A DNA stretch of 64,000 nt from Sphingomonas aracearum (GTDB taxonomy: Bacteria > Pseudomonadota > Alphaproteobacteria > Sphingomonadales > Sphingomonadaceae): NCBI RefSeq assembly GCF_003345355.1, contig NZ_QQNB01000001.1, positions 310,001-374,000 on the forward strand, given 5' to 3'. The notes beneath the pieces were generated by a model. It did not search any database. It was not told where the DNA came from and was given only the letters and a program-made list of their open reading frames with translations. Position 1 is the first letter of the stretch; each line of letters begins with the position of its first letter. Below are positions 24,097 to 34,212 of the stretch, one piece after another. Position numbers and translations under genes: made by a program.

Positions 24097-24486
24097 TCAG
24101 GTGGTGGCGCGCCGGTTGAGGTCGTGGCCCAGCGCGAGGAGGCCCACGCCGACCAGCGTCCAGACGGTTTCGTTGCCGAAGCCATGCGGCAGGCTGAGCG
24201 CGCCCGCCATGATACCCAGCCCCAGCGCGCCCACGGCCGCCGGCATCATGTAGCCATGGTCCAGGATGCCACGGCCAAGCGCCACCACCCCCAGCACGAT
24301 CGCCAGAGTCAGCCCGATCTCGTGGAACAGCGGATTGAGCAGCGCACCACCTGCCGTGGACATCAGCGCCAGCAGCACCGACGTCGCCAGGCAGTGCACC
24401 GCGCACAGACCCGACAACCCGATCGCCCAGCGGTCGAACCGGGCAAGGAGGCTGCTACGCGGGAAAAGGCCTGAGGTGCTGCTCAT
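24097..24486 (-). CDS. MerC-domain membrane protein
   Basis: 129 residues with four hydrophobic segments. The first has GLCAVHCLATS, the Cys28/Cys32 pair that MerC uses to bind metal ions, and the protein ends with GHDLNRR. Classic MerC transports mercuric ions, but here no mer genes are present and a Zur-like regulator follows directly, so a zinc-related role is more likely (inference). A possible operator GTTACAATATCACA lies about 33 bases upstream of the start. Confidence 0.87.
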   Translation of the reverse strand: MSSTSGLFPRSSLLARFDRWAIGLSGLCAVHCLATSVLLALMSTAGGALLNPLFHEIGLTLAIVLGVVALGRGILDHGYMMPAAVGALGLGIMAGALSLPHGFGNETVWTLVGVGLLALGHDLNRRATT

Positions 24487-24518
24487 CGCTGGACGCCATG
24501 TAGGCCGGTAGGCGCGAC

Positions 24519-24532
24519 GTTACAATATCACA
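24519..24532. promoter_or_regulatory. Possible Zur operator upstream of the merC-like gene
   Basis: AT-rich imperfect dyad GTTACAATATCACA in otherwise GC-rich sequence, located between the merC-like start (24486) and the downstream end of the next gene (24536). It loosely resembles alphaproteobacterial Zur boxes, which are AT-rich palindromes. The match is partial and unproven. Confidence 0.3.
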
Positions 24533-24535
24533 TTC

Positions 24536-25402
24536 TCAGTTGTGCTGCATTTTGGCGCGCTGCGCTCGAATGCGGGCGATGTCATCGGCATGTTCGGGCC
24601 TGGCGCAGAACGCCGCGTCGAAGCTGTTGAGCGAACCCTCCCGGCTTATGCAAAGAAACGCCACCTGTTGCGGGGGCACGGCGTCGAGCGGTTCGGGCGA
24701 GCGGTCCCGGCGGGCGATCGGGCCGGCCAGCCGCTCGAGATAGGCCGTCCAGTTTCCCCGCGCCGCCACCGAATATTGGCGCAAGGTCACCATTCGCAAC
24801 GACTCGGCGGCGCCGAACCGCCCTGCCTCCCGCAAGGCGTTAACGGCACGCGCGTCCATCCACACCTCCCTCTCGCTGGCGGGGAGGGCGGCCACACGGC
24901 GCGCAAACTCCGCATTGTACCGCACCGCCCGCTCCCTCGCCCGCGCGGCCGTGTCGGTCGCACGCAGGTCATCCTTGCCCTCCCACGATGCCGTGAGCAG
25001 CAGGCCAAGCGACTCCTTCGCGGAACGACCGAGCCTGGCCGCCAGCCACGCGGCGCGATAATAAGCGGTGTCCTCGACCACGAGGCGCCGATATTCCTCC
25101 GACCGGAGCAGTTCGGGCAGCTGCGCGATTTCTTCTGCGCTGAACTTGTCGAACACCACCAGCTTGTTGCCCGGGCATTCGGGCACCGGGAAAGGCATCG
25201 GCAGGTAGCTGTACGGCCTTCCGTCCGGCCGCTCGCCATAGGTGCTCCAGGCGCCTGGCTGCCACGCGCTGAACGACTCGCCGCCCACCGGGCAGGTCAT
25301 CGGCGCGGGCCCGCCATGAAGCGGCGGAAGCGGCTGGGGCTGCGCTTCCTGGCCAGGTACGGGTGCCGCGGCCTGGATCAGCATGGCCAACAGGAACGTC
25401 AT
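24536..25402 (-). CDS. Hypothetical exported protein
   Basis: 288 residues from the ATG at 25402, behind GGGGAGGG. The N-terminus is a short signal peptide (FLLAMLIQAAAP), followed by a Pro/Gln-rich stretch and a conserved-looking CPVGGESFSAW block. The remainder is mostly helical and acidic/basic with an ARxRERAVRYNAEFARR stretch, and there are cysteine residues near both ends. No family recognised. It is divergent from heme A synthase with about 90 bases between the starts. Confidence 0.7.
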   Translation of the reverse strand: MTFLLAMLIQAAAPVPGQEAQPQPLPPLHGGPAPMTCPVGGESFSAWQPGAWSTYGERPDGRPYSYLPMPFPVPECPGNKLVVFDKFSAEEIAQLPELLRSEEYRRLVVEDTAYYRAAWLAARLGRSAKESLGLLLTASWEGKDDLRATDTAARARERAVRYNAEFARRVAALPASEREVWMDARAVNALREAGRFGAAESLRMVTLRQYSVAARGNWTAYLERLAGPIARRDRSPEPLDAVPPQQVAFLCISREGSLNSFDAAFCARPEHADDIARIRAQRAKMQHN

Positions 25403-25494
25403 CGCGCCTTCCCTCCCCTTCTTCCGGCAAGCCGTGCTTGGCGCTGCCGCGGAGGAGGAGTAACGCCCCATGCATGCTTCAGGAAAGGATTCTC

Positions 25495-26514
25495 GTGCCC
25501 GCCACTGCCCGCCCGCGCTCGGTTGCGCGCTGGCTGCTGGTGGTCGCCGGCATGATCGTGGCCATCGTGGTGGTCGGCGGCATCACCCGGCTCACCAACT
25601 CCGGGCTTTCCATCACCGAATGGAAGCCGCTGACCGGCATCGTGCCCCCGCTGACCGAAGCGCAGTGGCAGGCCGAATTCGGGAACTATCAGCGGATTCC
25701 GGAATATCAGCAGCTCAACCGCGGCATGACGCTGGCCGGGTTCAAGGCGATCTTCTTCTGGGAATATCTCCACCGTGCGCTTGCCCGCACGATCGGCGCC
25801 GCGTTCGCGCTGCCGCTGATCTGGTTCTCGATACGCCGAGCGATCCCGCGCGGTTATGGCTGGCGGCTGGTCGCGCTGCTCGCGCTGGGCGGATTGCAGG
25901 GCGCGATCGGCTGGTGGATGGTGAAGTCAGGCCTCGCCGTTCGCACCGACGTCAGCCATATCCGCCTTGCCGTGCACCTGATGACCGCCTTGGTCACGCT
26001 GGCCGGCATCGTGTGGACCGCCCTGGATCTGCTGGCGCTCGCGCGCGATCCGACGGCCGGGCCGGCACGGCTGCGCCCGGTTGCCGCCATTGCCCTGCTG
26101 ATGCTGGCGGTGCAGCTCGTGCTCGGCGCGTTCACCGCGGGGCTGGACGCGGGCTATGCCTTTTCGAGCTGGCCGCTGATGGGCGATGCGCTGTTCCCCG
26201 CCGGTGTTCCGATGCTCAGCCCGGGCTGGCTCAATGCGGTGGACAACCCGATAGTCGTGCAGTTTCTTCACCGCTGGTGGGCGTTTCCCTCGGCCGTGGC
26301 GCTGATCGTCCTCGGCATTCGTGCAATGAAGGCCGGCGCCCGGCAGGCCGGCATGGCGGTGCATGGGCTGGTGACCTTGCAGATCCTGCTCGGCATCGCC
26401 ACCCTGCTCACCGGCGTGCAGATCGCCGTTGCGGTGGCGCATCAGGCGAACGCGGCGCTGTTGCTGATCGCCGCCGTCGCCAGCGCGCATGCGATCGGCC
26501 GCCAGCGCGCATGA
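25495..26514 (+). CDS. ctaA: Heme A synthase (COX15/CtaA family)
   Basis: Converts heme O to heme A for aa3-type cytochrome oxidase; inner membrane, eight hydrophobic segments. Conserved GGITRLTNSGLSITEWKP near the start, heme-ligand histidines in EYLHR, RLAVHLM, FLHRWW and VAHQAN. GTG at 25495 follows AGGAAAGGA and gives 339 residues; an ATG at 25474 is in frame and would add seven residues. Its stop overlaps the next start (ATGA), so the unknown downstream protein is coupled to it. No ctaB or coxBAC genes are in the window. Confidence 0.93.
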   Translation: MPATARPRSVARWLLVVAGMIVAIVVVGGITRLTNSGLSITEWKPLTGIVPPLTEAQWQAEFGNYQRIPEYQQLNRGMTLAGFKAIFFWEYLHRALARTIGAAFALPLIWFSIRRAIPRGYGWRLVALLALGGLQGAIGWWMVKSGLAVRTDVSHIRLAVHLMTALVTLAGIVWTALDLLALARDPTAGPARLRPVAAIALLMLAVQLVLGAFTAGLDAGYAFSSWPLMGDALFPAGVPMLSPGWLNAVDNPIVVQFLHRWWAFPSAVALIVLGIRAMKAGARQAGMAVHGLVTLQILLGIATLLTGVQIAVAVAHQANAALLLIAAVASAHAIGRQRA

Positions 26515-27272
26515 TCGCGCAGGCAGCGCCGCCCGCCGCGATCAACGCACCGGCCCCACTGCCCGGGCGACGCTTCGCCCCGCCGACCGGACGCGTCTTG
26601 CGCCTCCGGACCACACAGGATCGGCAGATCGGGCCCGCGCATCTGCGCTTCGTTGCCGAACGCCGGCTGGTGTTCCGGCCGGATGGCGCCCGCTTCGTTG
26701 CCGAACTCACGCTGGACCGCGTCGCCGCGGAGCCCGAGGGGAAGACGGCGGAGCGGTATCGCGTCAGCCAGGCGGGTCTGCTCGGTCGCACGCTGCGCTT
26801 TCGTCTCGACGCGAGCGGCCATGTGCTCTCGCTCGACGATCTGGCCGGCCATTGGGAAGCGCAGGCCGCCGGTCTGGACGGAACGGGCACGAATCCGCTC
26901 CGGGCCTTTCCGCCGGAGCGGCAACTCACCGCCCTGGCCTCCCTCCTCCTGCCCGCCATTGCGCCCGATCTGCCGGCGGCAACCGGCACCAGCCCGGTCA
27001 AGGTGCCGCTCGCAGGAGCGCCGCTCCCGGTGGACGGGACGGAGACGTTCGTGCGCACGCCGGAGGCGCTCGCGGTCACGACCCAGGCGGCCGGTTCGAT
27101 CTCCACCCCGCTGGGCAACGGCAGCGGCAGCGTGTCGCGCGAACGGCTGTTCGATCCCGCAACCGGCCTTCTCCGCCACAGCGAGGAGACGACGCGCATG
27201 GCGGTGAACGGCGCCACGGGCACCGCGCTCGAGACGGTCACGACTACCCGGAACGAGCTTACGGTATCATGA
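26511..27272 (+). CDS. Hypothetical protein coupled to heme A synthase
   Basis: 253 residues, no clear signal peptide although the first 20 residues are rich in Ala and Pro. It looks like a beta-rich protein (alternating Thr/Arg/Val strands; GSGSVSRERLFDPATGLLRHSEE and a threonine-rich C-terminus). No family recognised. Starts inside the ctaA stop as ATGA, so the two are translated together, which may point to a role in oxidase assembly, but that is inference from position only. Confidence 0.72.
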   Translation: MIAQAAPPAAINAPAPLPGRRFAPPTGRVLRLRTTQDRQIGPAHLRFVAERRLVFRPDGARFVAELTLDRVAAEPEGKTAERYRVSQAGLLGRTLRFRLDASGHVLSLDDLAGHWEAQAAGLDGTGTNPLRAFPPERQLTALASLLLPAIAPDLPAATGTSPVKVPLAGAPLPVDGTETFVRTPEALAVTTQAAGSISTPLGNGSGSVSRERLFDPATGLLRHSEETTRMAVNGATGTALETVTTTRNELTVS

Positions 27273-27298
27273 TACCCGTCAGGAAAGTGGCGGAAAGC

Positions 27299-27327
27299 TT
27301 GACTTTGCAGGCCCGCTGCCGCAATGC
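27299..27327 (+). promoter_or_regulatory. Possible promoter for rplM-rpsI
   Basis: A TTGACT -35 box at 27299-27304 with a 17-base spacer before a weak -10 region (CAATGC). Location about 65 bases before rplM is right for a ribosomal operon promoter, but the -10 is poor. Confidence 0.35.
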
Positions 27328-27391
27328 ACCCCCGTTCGCGCCGCCCCTCGTCCGGGCGGCGCGCGTCGTTTAACGAAGAGGTCCAAGGCCC

Positions 27392-27871
27392 ATGAAGGCG
27401 CTGATGAAGACCACCAAGTCGGCCAAGCCGCATGAGGTGGAGAAGAAGTGGCACATCGTCGATGCGGAGGGCCTGGTGGTCGGCCGCGCTGCGACGATCA
27501 TCGCCAACGTGCTGCGCGGCAAGCACAAGACGTCGTTCACCCCGCACGTCGACTGCGGTGACAACGTGATCGTCATCAATGCCGAGAAGGTTCGCTTCAC
27601 CGGCAACAAGACCGCGCAGAAGGTCTATTACAAGCACACCGGCTATGCCGGCGGTATCAAGGGCGTCACCGCCGAGAAGGTGCTGGAAGGCCGCTTTCCG
27701 GAGCGCGTCCTCGAAAAGGCCGTGGAGCGCATGATCCCGCGTGGCCCGCTGGGCCGTCAGCAGATGCGCAACCTGCGCATCTTCGCCGGCTCGGAGCATC
27801 CGCACGCCGCGCAGAATCCCGAAGTGCTCGACATCGCGAGCATGAACCGCAAGAACAAGGTGGGCGCATAA
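27392..27871 (+). CDS. rplM: 50S ribosomal protein L13
   Basis: 159 residues, the alphaproteobacterial length. Conserved motifs: [48 protein letters not shown] and the [18 protein letters not shown] block. It is the first gene of the universal rplM-rpsI pair; its stop overlaps the next start (TAATG). An early assembly protein of the large subunit. The call is certain. Confidence 0.98.
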   Translation: MKALMKTTKSAKPHEVEKKWHIVDAEGLVVGRAATIIANVLRGKHKTSFTPHVDCGDNVIVINAEKVRFTGNKTAQKVYYKHTGYAGGIKGVTAEKVLEGRFPERVLEKAVERMIPRGPLGRQQMRNLRIFAGSEHPHAAQNPEVLDIASMNRKNKVGA

Positions 27872-28419
27872 TGTCCGACAACCGCCAGTCCCTTTCTGAT
27901 CTCGGCGCCGCGCTCGAGCAGCAGCGCGAAGCGGCCGTCGCCCAGTCCGATGCCTCGGCCGACGCCTACCTTTCCGGTCAGGTCGACGAGCCGGTGCAGC
28001 GCGCCCCGCTGCGCGAGCAGGAGCTCGACGCCTATGGCCGCGCCTATGCCACCGGCCGCCGCAAGGATGCGGTTGCCCGTGTGTGGCTGAAGCCCGGCAC
28101 CGGCAAGATCACGGTCAACGGCCGTGACCAGGAAGTGTATTTCGCCCGCCCCACGCTGCGCCTCGTCATCAACCAGGTGTTCGGCATCACCAGCCGCGAG
28201 GGCCAGTATGACGTGATCGCCACCGTGAAGGGCGGCGGGCTCTCCGGCCAAGCCGGTGCGGTGAAGCACGGCATCAGCCAGGCGCTGACCAAGTACGAGC
28301 CCGCGCTGCGTGCGCCGGTGAAGGCCGCCGGCTTCCTCACCCGCGACAGCCGCGCGGTGGAGCGCAAGAAGTACGGCCGCGCCAAGGCCCGTCGTTCGTT
28401 CCAGTTCTCCAAGCGCTAA
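27871..28419 (+). CDS. rpsI: 30S ribosomal protein S9, N-terminally extended
   Basis: 182 residues, where E. coli S9 has 130. The S9 core begins near residue 58 ([15 protein letters not shown]) and ends with the usual [17 protein letters not shown], whose C-terminal tail reaches the P-site tRNA. The first 55 residues are acidic and Gln/Ala-rich, an extension seen in alphaproteobacteria. The start is fixed by the one-base overlap with rplM. Followed by a hairpin at 28430-28452 and a terminator at 28526. Confidence 0.97.
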   Translation: MSDNRQSLSDLGAALEQQREAAVAQSDASADAYLSGQVDEPVQRAPLREQELDAYGRAYATGRRKDAVARVWLKPGTGKITVNGRDQEVYFARPTLRLVINQVFGITSREGQYDVIATVKGGGLSGQAGAVKHGISQALTKYEPALRAPVKAAGFLTRDSRAVERKKYGRAKARRSFQFSKR

Positions 28420-28429
28420 GCGGGCGGAC

Positions 28430-28452
28430 GTGGATTGCCTGCGGCAATCCAC
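28430..28452. repeat. Perfect 10-pair hairpin after rpsI
   Basis: GTGGATTGCC-tgc-GGCAATCCAC, 10 bases past the rpsI stop. It is in the same style as the small hairpins at 5737-6002 and 14131-14226 and has no T-run. It may protect the 3' end of the rplM-rpsI mRNA before the terminator downstream. Confidence 0.65.
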
Positions 28453-28525
28453 GATCTCGCCACGGCGGGCAGCAGCACCGGCGCAGCCGGCGATGTCTGA
28501 CGGCGTGGCGCTCCAGGCCTATGAC

Positions 28526-28563
28526 AAAGGGCGGTCCCGCACCAGCGAGGCCGCCCTTTTCAC
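28526..28563 (+). terminator. Terminator of rplM-rpsI
   Basis: Stem AAAGGGCGG / CCGCCCTTT with a 16-base loop, ending in TTTTC. It lies 107 bases past the rpsI stop. Confidence 0.75.
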
Positions 28564-28647
28564 GTTCAGTTTGTCGCAAGCCCGCATCTGCCCTAATAGC
28601 GCCTTGCTTTCCCGCCACTGCGGGTGCCTGCTGATCCGAGGAAACGA

Positions 28648-29379
28648 ATGCGTCTGATTGCCAGTCTGGTCGCGATGACCCTTGCCACGCTGACCGCCCC
28701 TGCCGGCGCGCAGGTCATCAACGAGCAGATGAACGGTCGCGCCGCCGCGCCGTCGCAGACCGATCCCGAGAACCTCGTCTATCTCGACCTGTCCGACGGC
28801 GGGCGCGTCACCATCTGGCTGCGCCCCGATGTTGCACCCAAGATGGTCACCCAGTTCAAGACGCTTGTCCGTCAGCGTTTCTATGACGGCCTGGCCTTTC
28901 ACCGCGTGATCGAAGGCTTCATGGCACAGGGCGGCGATCCCAAGGGCGACGGCACCGGCGGCTCCACGCTTCCCAACGTCCCTGCCGAGTACAACTACCT
29001 GCCGCATGTCCGCGGCGCGGTGGCGGCGGCTCGTCCGAGCGCCGGCGAGGGCGCGAGCCAGGAGCAGATCGACGCGGCGAAGAACGGGGCCAACAGCCAG
29101 TTCTTCATCATGCTCATGCCGAACCTGACCCTGGACAAGAAGTACACGATCTTCGGCCGGGTGATAGGCGGCATGCCCTATGTCGATCAGATCGAACGCG
29201 GCGAACCGCCGGCGAACCCGACCAAGATCGTCCACGCCTATGTGGCGGCCGACAATCCTCCCGCTTACGCCCCGCCGCCGCCGGCTGCCGCCCCGCTGAC
29301 CGAGTTGCCGCCCAGCAAGCCGGCTACCCAGCGTGGCGTCGCCAAGCCGCTGCTCAAGAAGGCCCCGGCGAAGAAGTAA
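28648..29379 (+). CDS. Exported cyclophilin-type peptidyl-prolyl isomerase
   Basis: 243 residues from the ATG with a GAGGAAACG ribosome site. Signal peptide ending near AGAQ (residue 22), then a cyclophilin domain: [20 protein letters not shown] carries the catalytic Arg and Phe/Gln residues, then NSQFFIML and FGRVIGGM. A bacterial-type insert lies around residues 125-150, and the end is a Pro/Ala/Lys-rich tail. It assists folding of exported proteins. The stop is five bases before queA, so they are likely cotranscribed. Confidence 0.93.
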   Translation: MRLIASLVAMTLATLTAPAGAQVINEQMNGRAAAPSQTDPENLVYLDLSDGGRVTIWLRPDVAPKMVTQFKTLVRQRFYDGLAFHRVIEGFMAQGGDPKGDGTGGSTLPNVPAEYNYLPHVRGAVAAARPSAGEGASQEQIDAAKNGANSQFFIMLMPNLTLDKKYTIFGRVIGGMPYVDQIERGEPPANPTKIVHAYVAADNPPAYAPPPPAAAPLTELPPSKPATQRGVAKPLLKKAPAKK

Positions 29380-29383
29380 GCGC

Positions 29384-30409
29384 TTGCAGGTCGATCTGTT
29401 CGATTTCGTGCTGCCGGCGGAGCGCATCGCGCTTCGCCCGGCGGTGCCGCGCGATGCCGCGCGCCTGCTTGTTCTCGACGGCACCGGCACGCGCGACCTG
29501 CACGTGTCCGATCTGCCGCGGCAGCTCCGCGCCGGCGATTGCCTGGTGTTCAACGATACGCGAGTGATCCCTGCGCAGCTCGAAGGCCGGCGCGGCGAGG
29601 CGCGGATCGGCGCCACCCTGCACAAGCGCGAAGGCCCGCGTCGCTGGCGTGCCTTTGTCCGCAACGCCAAGCGCGTGCGCGAGGGCGACGAGATCGCGTT
29701 CGGTGCCGGCGTTTCGGCGATCGCATCCGACCGGCAGGAGGATGGCAGCATCGCGCTGGATTTCGCTGGCGACGAACCGGTCGAACTGCTGCTGCAACGA
29801 GCCGGCACCATGCCCCTGCCGCCGTATATCGCCGGCAAGCGCGCGCCCGACGCGCAGGACCGCGACGACTACCAGACGATGTTCGCCCGGGAGGAGGGCG
29901 CCGTTGCCGCCCCCACCGCGGCGCTTCATTTCACGCCGGCGCTGCTGGAGGCACTGATCGAGGCCGGCATCGGCCACGAAACGCTCACCCTGCATGTCGG
30001 CGCCGGCACCTTCCTGCCGGTCAAGGCAGACGACACGGCGGACCACCGCATGCACGCCGAATGGGGCCGCATCGACGCTGCCACCGCCGAGCGGCTCAAC
30101 GCCGTGCGCGCCCGCGGCGGCCGCATCGTCGCCGTGGGCACCACCAGCCTGCGACTTCTCGAAAGCGCCGCCACGCCGGACCGCCTCATCGCCCCGTTCG
30201 AAGGCGACACCGCCATCTTCATCACGCCGGGCTACACCTTCCGCGGTGTGGACGGCCTAATGACCAATTTCCACCTCCCGCGCTCGACCCTGTTCATGCT
30301 GGTCTCGGCGCTGATGGGGCTGGAGCGGATGCAGGCGGCGTACGCCCATGCGATCGCGAAGGAGTACCGGTTCTACAGTTATGGTGACGCATCGCTGCTG
30401 CTGCCCTAG
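29384..30409 (+). CDS. queA: tRNA preQ1(34) S-adenosylmethionine ribosyltransferase-isomerase
   Basis: 341 residues. Adds the epoxyqueuosine cyclopentane ring to preQ1 in tRNAs with GUN anticodons. Conserved [41 protein letters not shown] and [11 protein letters not shown] motifs. The start is a TTG at 29384, four bases after the cyclophilin stop, with no strong ribosome site, so translational coupling is likely. The C-terminal [14 protein letters not shown] is diagnostic. With the YhhQ transporter at 14495 it shows that this strain makes queuosine, perhaps by salvage. Confidence 0.96.
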   Translation: MQVDLFDFVLPAERIALRPAVPRDAARLLVLDGTGTRDLHVSDLPRQLRAGDCLVFNDTRVIPAQLEGRRGEARIGATLHKREGPRRWRAFVRNAKRVREGDEIAFGAGVSAIASDRQEDGSIALDFAGDEPVELLLQRAGTMPLPPYIAGKRAPDAQDRDDYQTMFAREEGAVAAPTAALHFTPALLEALIEAGIGHETLTLHVGAGTFLPVKADDTADHRMHAEWGRIDAATAERLNAVRARGGRIVAVGTTSLRLLESAATPDRLIAPFEGDTAIFITPGYTFRGVDGLMTNFHLPRSTLFMLVSALMGLERMQAAYAHAIAKEYRFYSYGDASLLLP

Positions 30410-30418
30410 GCTGGCGCG

Positions 30419-30892
30419 ATGATCCTGCTTTCCCTCCTTCTCGCCGCGCAGCAAAGCCCGCACTCGCCCTCTGCACAGCCGGGCCAGCAGCCGCCGGCCA
30501 CGATCATCGTCGAACCGGTCGCCATGTTCCTGGCCGCATGCGATGCCGATAGCGATGGCCGCACCACCCGCGCCGAAGCGACCGCGTGCGTCGCGCGGAC
30601 CTTCGCCGGTGCGGATGCGAGCAAGCGCGGGTCGTTGGGCTTTATTGATTTCGCGGATTGGGCGGAGCGTTGGCTGGGCAGCCGCAATGCCCTGCCCTCG
30701 CCGTTCTCGATCGACAGCGACCATGACGACCGCATCACCCTGGCAGAGCTTCAGGCGAACCTCGCCGAGACCTTTACCCGCTTCGACAAGGACAAGGATG
30801 GCGTGCTTAGTCGCGCCGAACTGCTGACCATCCAGACGGGGCTCCCGCCGATCGAGCGCGGCGGCAAGAAGCGGGGCGGCCGGGGCCGCTGA
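30419..30892 (+). CDS. EF-hand domain protein
   Basis: 157 residues with a short hydrophobic N-terminus (LLSLLLAAQQ) that may act as a signal peptide. Three EF-hand calcium loops are visible: DADSDGRTTRAE, DSDHDDRITLAE and DKDKDGVLSRAE, plus a possible degenerate one between them. The C-terminus is basic (GGKKRGGRGR). Probably a periplasmic calcium-binding protein. It begins nine bases after the queA stop and may be in the same transcript, and ends convergent with valS. Confidence 0.85.
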   Translation: MILLSLLLAAQQSPHSPSAQPGQQPPATIIVEPVAMFLAACDADSDGRTTRAEATACVARTFAGADASKRGSLGFIDFADWAERWLGSRNALPSPFSIDSDHDDRITLAELQANLAETFTRFDKDKDGVLSRAELLTIQTGLPPIERGGKKRGGRGR

Positions 30893-30915
30893 TCCCGCTC
30901 CGGCCCTGCACGGGG

Positions 30916-33540
30916 TCAGCCGAGCCGGGCCAGGGCCGCCGACAGCCGCTCCGCTTCCGCCGACTTCTCGGCGTGATCCGCCCGCGCCTTTTCCACCGCC
31001 TCGGGCTTGGCACGTTCCACGAAGCTGGCGTTGCCGAGCCGACCTGCCAGCGCATCCCGCTCCTTCTCCGCCGCCGCGATCGCCTTGGCGAGGCGCGCGC
31101 GCTCGGCGGCAAGGTCGATGACGCCCTCCAGCGGCAACACGAACGTCGCCTCGTCCACCACCACCTGCACCGCGCCGCCTTCATCCGTCGCCGGCGCCGG
31201 ATCGATCCGTGCCAGGCGCGCGATCACGGCCGCCTGACGTTCCAGTCGGGCGCGCGTCTCCGGCCTGGCGTCCCGCACCTGGTAGCCCAGCCGCGCACCC
31301 GGGGGCACGTTCAGTTCGGTGCGGCTGGAACGCACCTCGCTCACCAGGCGGATCAGCCAGTCGATCTCGCGGCTCGCTTCGGGGTCGAGGCTGCGGGCAT
31401 CGGCGCTGGGCCAGGCCGCGACGATCAGGTCATGGTCGCGGGGGCTGAGGGCATGCCACAGCTCCTCGGTGATGAACGGCATGAACGGGTGGAGCAGGAC
31501 GAGGATCTGGTCCAGCACCCAGCCGGCCACCGCCTTCGTCTCCTCGTCGATCGACCCCTTGATGAGCTCCAGATACCAGTCGCAGAAACGGCTCCAGACG
31601 AACTGGTAGATCGCGTTCGCCGCACCATCGAAGCGCAGGTCGGCGAGCGCCAGATCCACCGCCTGCACCGTCGCGATCGTTTCCGCGATGATCCATTTGT
31701 TCACCGCATGGGCGGCCTCCGGCGCATCGAGCGTCGCCGAGCCGCCGATGCCGTTGGCCTGGCAGAAGCGGCTGGCGTTCCATAGCTTGGTCGCGAAGTT
31801 GCGATAGCCCTCGACCCGCTTCTCATCCATCTTGATGTCGCGGCCCTGGCTTTCCATCGCCGCCATGAAGAAGCGCAGCGCGTCGGCGCCGTAGCGGTCG
31901 ATCAGCCCCAGCGGATCGACCGTATTGCCCTTGGACTTGGACATCTTCGCGCCATCGGCCGCACGCACCAGTCCATGGAGGTACAGCGTCTTGAACGGCA
32001 CTTCGTTCATGAACTGCATGCCCTGCATCATCATGCGGGCATCCCAGAAAAACAGGATGTCGAAGCCGGAGATCAGCACGTCGTTGGGGTAGCGCCCGCC
32101 GAGCGTCGGATCGGACTCGTCCGGCCATCCCAGGGTGGCGAACGGCCACAGCGCTGACGAGAACCACGTGTCGAGCACGTCGGGGTCCTGCTGCAATGCC
32201 ACACCCTCGCCCGCCTGCGCCTGCGCCTCCGCCTCGGTCAGCGCGACATAGGTCTTGCCGTCGTCGCCGAACCAGGCCGGGATGCGATGGCCCCACCACA
32301 ATTGCCGCGAGACGCACCAGGGCTGGATGTTCTCCATCCAGTTAAAGAAGGTCTTCTCCCAGCTCTTCGGCACGATCTTGATCGCGCCCGATCGCACCGC
32401 CTCAATCGGCCGCTGCGCCAGCGTGGCAGCATCGACATACCATTGATCGGTGAGCCACGGCTCGATCACCACGCCCGAGCGGTCGCCATAGGGCGTCTGG
32501 ATCACGCGATCCTCGACGCGGACGAGGACGCCGTCCTCTTCCAGCATCTGCACGACCCGCTGCCGCGCCTCGAACCGGTCGAGCCCGATCAGGTCGGCCG
32601 GGACCAGCCCGTCCGCCGTCTGGCAGATCGCCGCTGCGCCATCGAGCATGTTGAGCATGTCGCGCGCCTCGATCCCGGCACGGCGGCCGACTTCGAAGTC
32701 ATTGAAGTCATGCCCCGGCGTGATCTTCACCGCGCCCGAGCCGAGCTCCGGATCGGCATGCTCGTCCGCCACGATGCGGATCAGGCGACCGGTGATCGGC
32801 AGCCGGATCTCCTTGCCGATCAGCGCCTGGTAGCGTGCGTCCGCCGGGTTCACCGCCACCGCCATGTCGGCCAGCATCGTCTCGGGCCGGGTGGTCGCCA
32901 CCTCGATCGTGCCGGATCCGTCGGCCAGCGGATAGCGCAGGTGCCAGAACTTGCCGTTCACCTCGCGCGTCTCGACCTCCAGGTCGCTGATCGCCGTGCC
33001 CAGGCCCGGGTCCCAGTTCACCAGCCGCTTGTCGCGGTACAGCAGGCCTTGCGCGTGGAGGTCCACGAACACTTTCAGCACGGCGCGGCTGAAGCCCTCG
33101 TCCATGGTGAAGCGCTCGTTCGCCCAGTCCATCGAGCAGCCGAGCCGGCGCAGCTGCTGCGTGATCTGCCCGCCGCTCTCCGCCTTCCACTCCCACACCT
33201 TGGCAACGAACTCGTCGCGGGTGAAGTCGGTGCGCTTCTGCTGGCGCTGCGCCATCTGCCGCTCCACCACCATCTGCGTGGCGATGCCGGCATGGTCGGT
33301 GCCGACGACCCACAGCGCGTCCTTGCCCTTCAACCGGGCATGGCGGACGAGAATGTCCTGCAGCGTGTTGTCCAGCGCGTGGCCGATATGCAGCGAGCCG
33401 GTGACGTTGGGCGGCGGGTTGACGATCGTCCAGGGCTCGGCGCCCGGCCGGTCGGGGCGGAACTGCCCGGTCTCTTCCCAATGCGTGTACCAGCGGGTTT
33501 CGATCGCGGCGGGGTCGAAGGTCTTGGGCAGCTCGGTCAT
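30916..33540 (-). CDS. valS: Valyl-tRNA synthetase
   Basis: 874 residues, class Ia synthetase. The HIGH-type motif is in [13 protein letters not shown] near residue 45, and [12 protein letters not shown] lies in the middle. The editing (CP1) domain between them and the C-terminal coiled coil ([20 protein letters not shown]) are present. The ATG at 33540 begins [10 protein letters not shown], which matches family N-termini. The gene ends 23 bases from the convergent EF-hand gene. Lies downstream of the terminator at 33567-33599. Confidence 0.98.
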   Translation of the reverse strand: MTELPKTFDPAAIETRWYTHWEETGQFRPDRPGAEPWTIVNPPPNVTGSLHIGHALDNTLQDILVRHARLKGKDALWVVGTDHAGIATQMVVERQMAQRQQKRTDFTRDEFVAKVWEWKAESGGQITQQLRRLGCSMDWANERFTMDEGFSRAVLKVFVDLHAQGLLYRDKRLVNWDPGLGTAISDLEVETREVNGKFWHLRYPLADGSGTIEVATTRPETMLADMAVAVNPADARYQALIGKEIRLPITGRLIRIVADEHADPELGSGAVKITPGHDFNDFEVGRRAGIEARDMLNMLDGAAAICQTADGLVPADLIGLDRFEARQRVVQMLEEDGVLVRVEDRVIQTPYGDRSGVVIEPWLTDQWYVDAATLAQRPIEAVRSGAIKIVPKSWEKTFFNWMENIQPWCVSRQLWWGHRIPAWFGDDGKTYVALTEAEAQAQAGEGVALQQDPDVLDTWFSSALWPFATLGWPDESDPTLGGRYPNDVLISGFDILFFWDARMMMQGMQFMNEVPFKTLYLHGLVRAADGAKMSKSKGNTVDPLGLIDRYGADALRFFMAAMESQGRDIKMDEKRVEGYRNFATKLWNASRFCQANGIGGSATLDAPEAAHAVNKWIIAETIATVQAVDLALADLRFDGAANAIYQFVWSRFCDWYLELIKGSIDEETKAVAGWVLDQILVLLHPFMPFITEELWHALSPRDHDLIVAAWPSADARSLDPEASREIDWLIRLVSEVRSSRTELNVPPGARLGYQVRDARPETRARLERQAAVIARLARIDPAPATDEGGAVQVVVDEATFVLPLEGVIDLAAERARLAKAIAAAEKERDALAGRLGNASFVERAKPEAVEKARADHAEKSAEAERLSAALARLG

Positions 33541-33566
33541 GGGGCACGGCTTTACCGGGCGGGCCA

Positions 33567-33599
33567 CAAAAGAAAAGGGCGGCCCCGCAAGGCCGCCCT
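33567..33599 (-). terminator. Terminator of the 33622-34212 gene
   Basis: On the minus strand AGGGCGGCC-ttgcgg-GGCCGCCCT followed by TTTTCTTTT. It separates the hypothetical gene from valS. Confidence 0.85.
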
Positions 33600-33621
33600 C
33601 CCCTTGTTCCTATGCTGCCGA

Positions 33622-34212
33622 TCAGATCGTCCTGGGATCGAACGGCTTCTTTGCCGCCACCGGCGCGGCCACCGGCGTCACCTTCGCCGGGGCGGAGGTT
33701 CCCGGTGCGGCCGCAGGCGTCGGCGCCCGGTCTGTCGCGCGGCAGCCGGCGGACTGCTGCCTGATCACCTGTGGCTGCGGCTGGCCGGCGGTGTAGCTGG
33801 TGCGCACCGTGCGCGTGCAACCATCGGCGCCCGTGGTGGAGACAAAGGAATAGCTGACGGTCCCGGCCGGCAGTTGCCGGAGCGAAACCCGGCTTGCGCC
33901 CGCGGCCGGCGCCTGCGCGGCCATCGCCGCAACCTGGCGCAGCATGGCATCACGACGCGCGTTCATCTCCGCCACCATCCGGTCGAATGTCGCAAAGCCC
34001 GGATCCACCAGCGCGACCGACACGGCGACCCGCTCCACCGGCACGATCCTGATCTTTGGCGGCACGTCGCCGACATAGCGCACCGTGGCGACCTGTCCGT
34101 TGCCGAGCGGGATCTCCGCCGTGTGGACGCCGGCCTTGTCCGCCGCCAGTGCGCCGCCCGCGAGCGACACCATCGCGCCGCCGCCCAGGATCAGCTTGGT
34201 CATCAGATGCAT
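33622..34212 (-). CDS. Hypothetical exported protein
   Basis: 196 residues, ATG behind GGAGGAAATGTC. Signal peptide ending near ALAAD (residue 24). The mature part opens with EIPLGNGQVATVRYVGDVPPKI, then a helical segment rich in Ala and Met, two cysteines (near residues 132 and 157), and an Ala/Pro-rich C-terminal tail ending KKPFDPRTI. No family recognised. It has its own terminator at 33567-33599 and appears to be a single-gene unit. Confidence 0.72.
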   Translation of the reverse strand: MHLMTKLILGGGAMVSLAGGALAADKAGVHTAEIPLGNGQVATVRYVGDVPPKIRIVPVERVAVSVALVDPGFATFDRMVAEMNARRDAMLRQVAAMAAQAPAAGASRVSLRQLPAGTVSYSFVSTTGADGCTRTVRTSYTAGQPQPQVIRQQSAGCRATDRAPTPAAAPGTSAPAKVTPVAAPVAAKKPFDPRTI

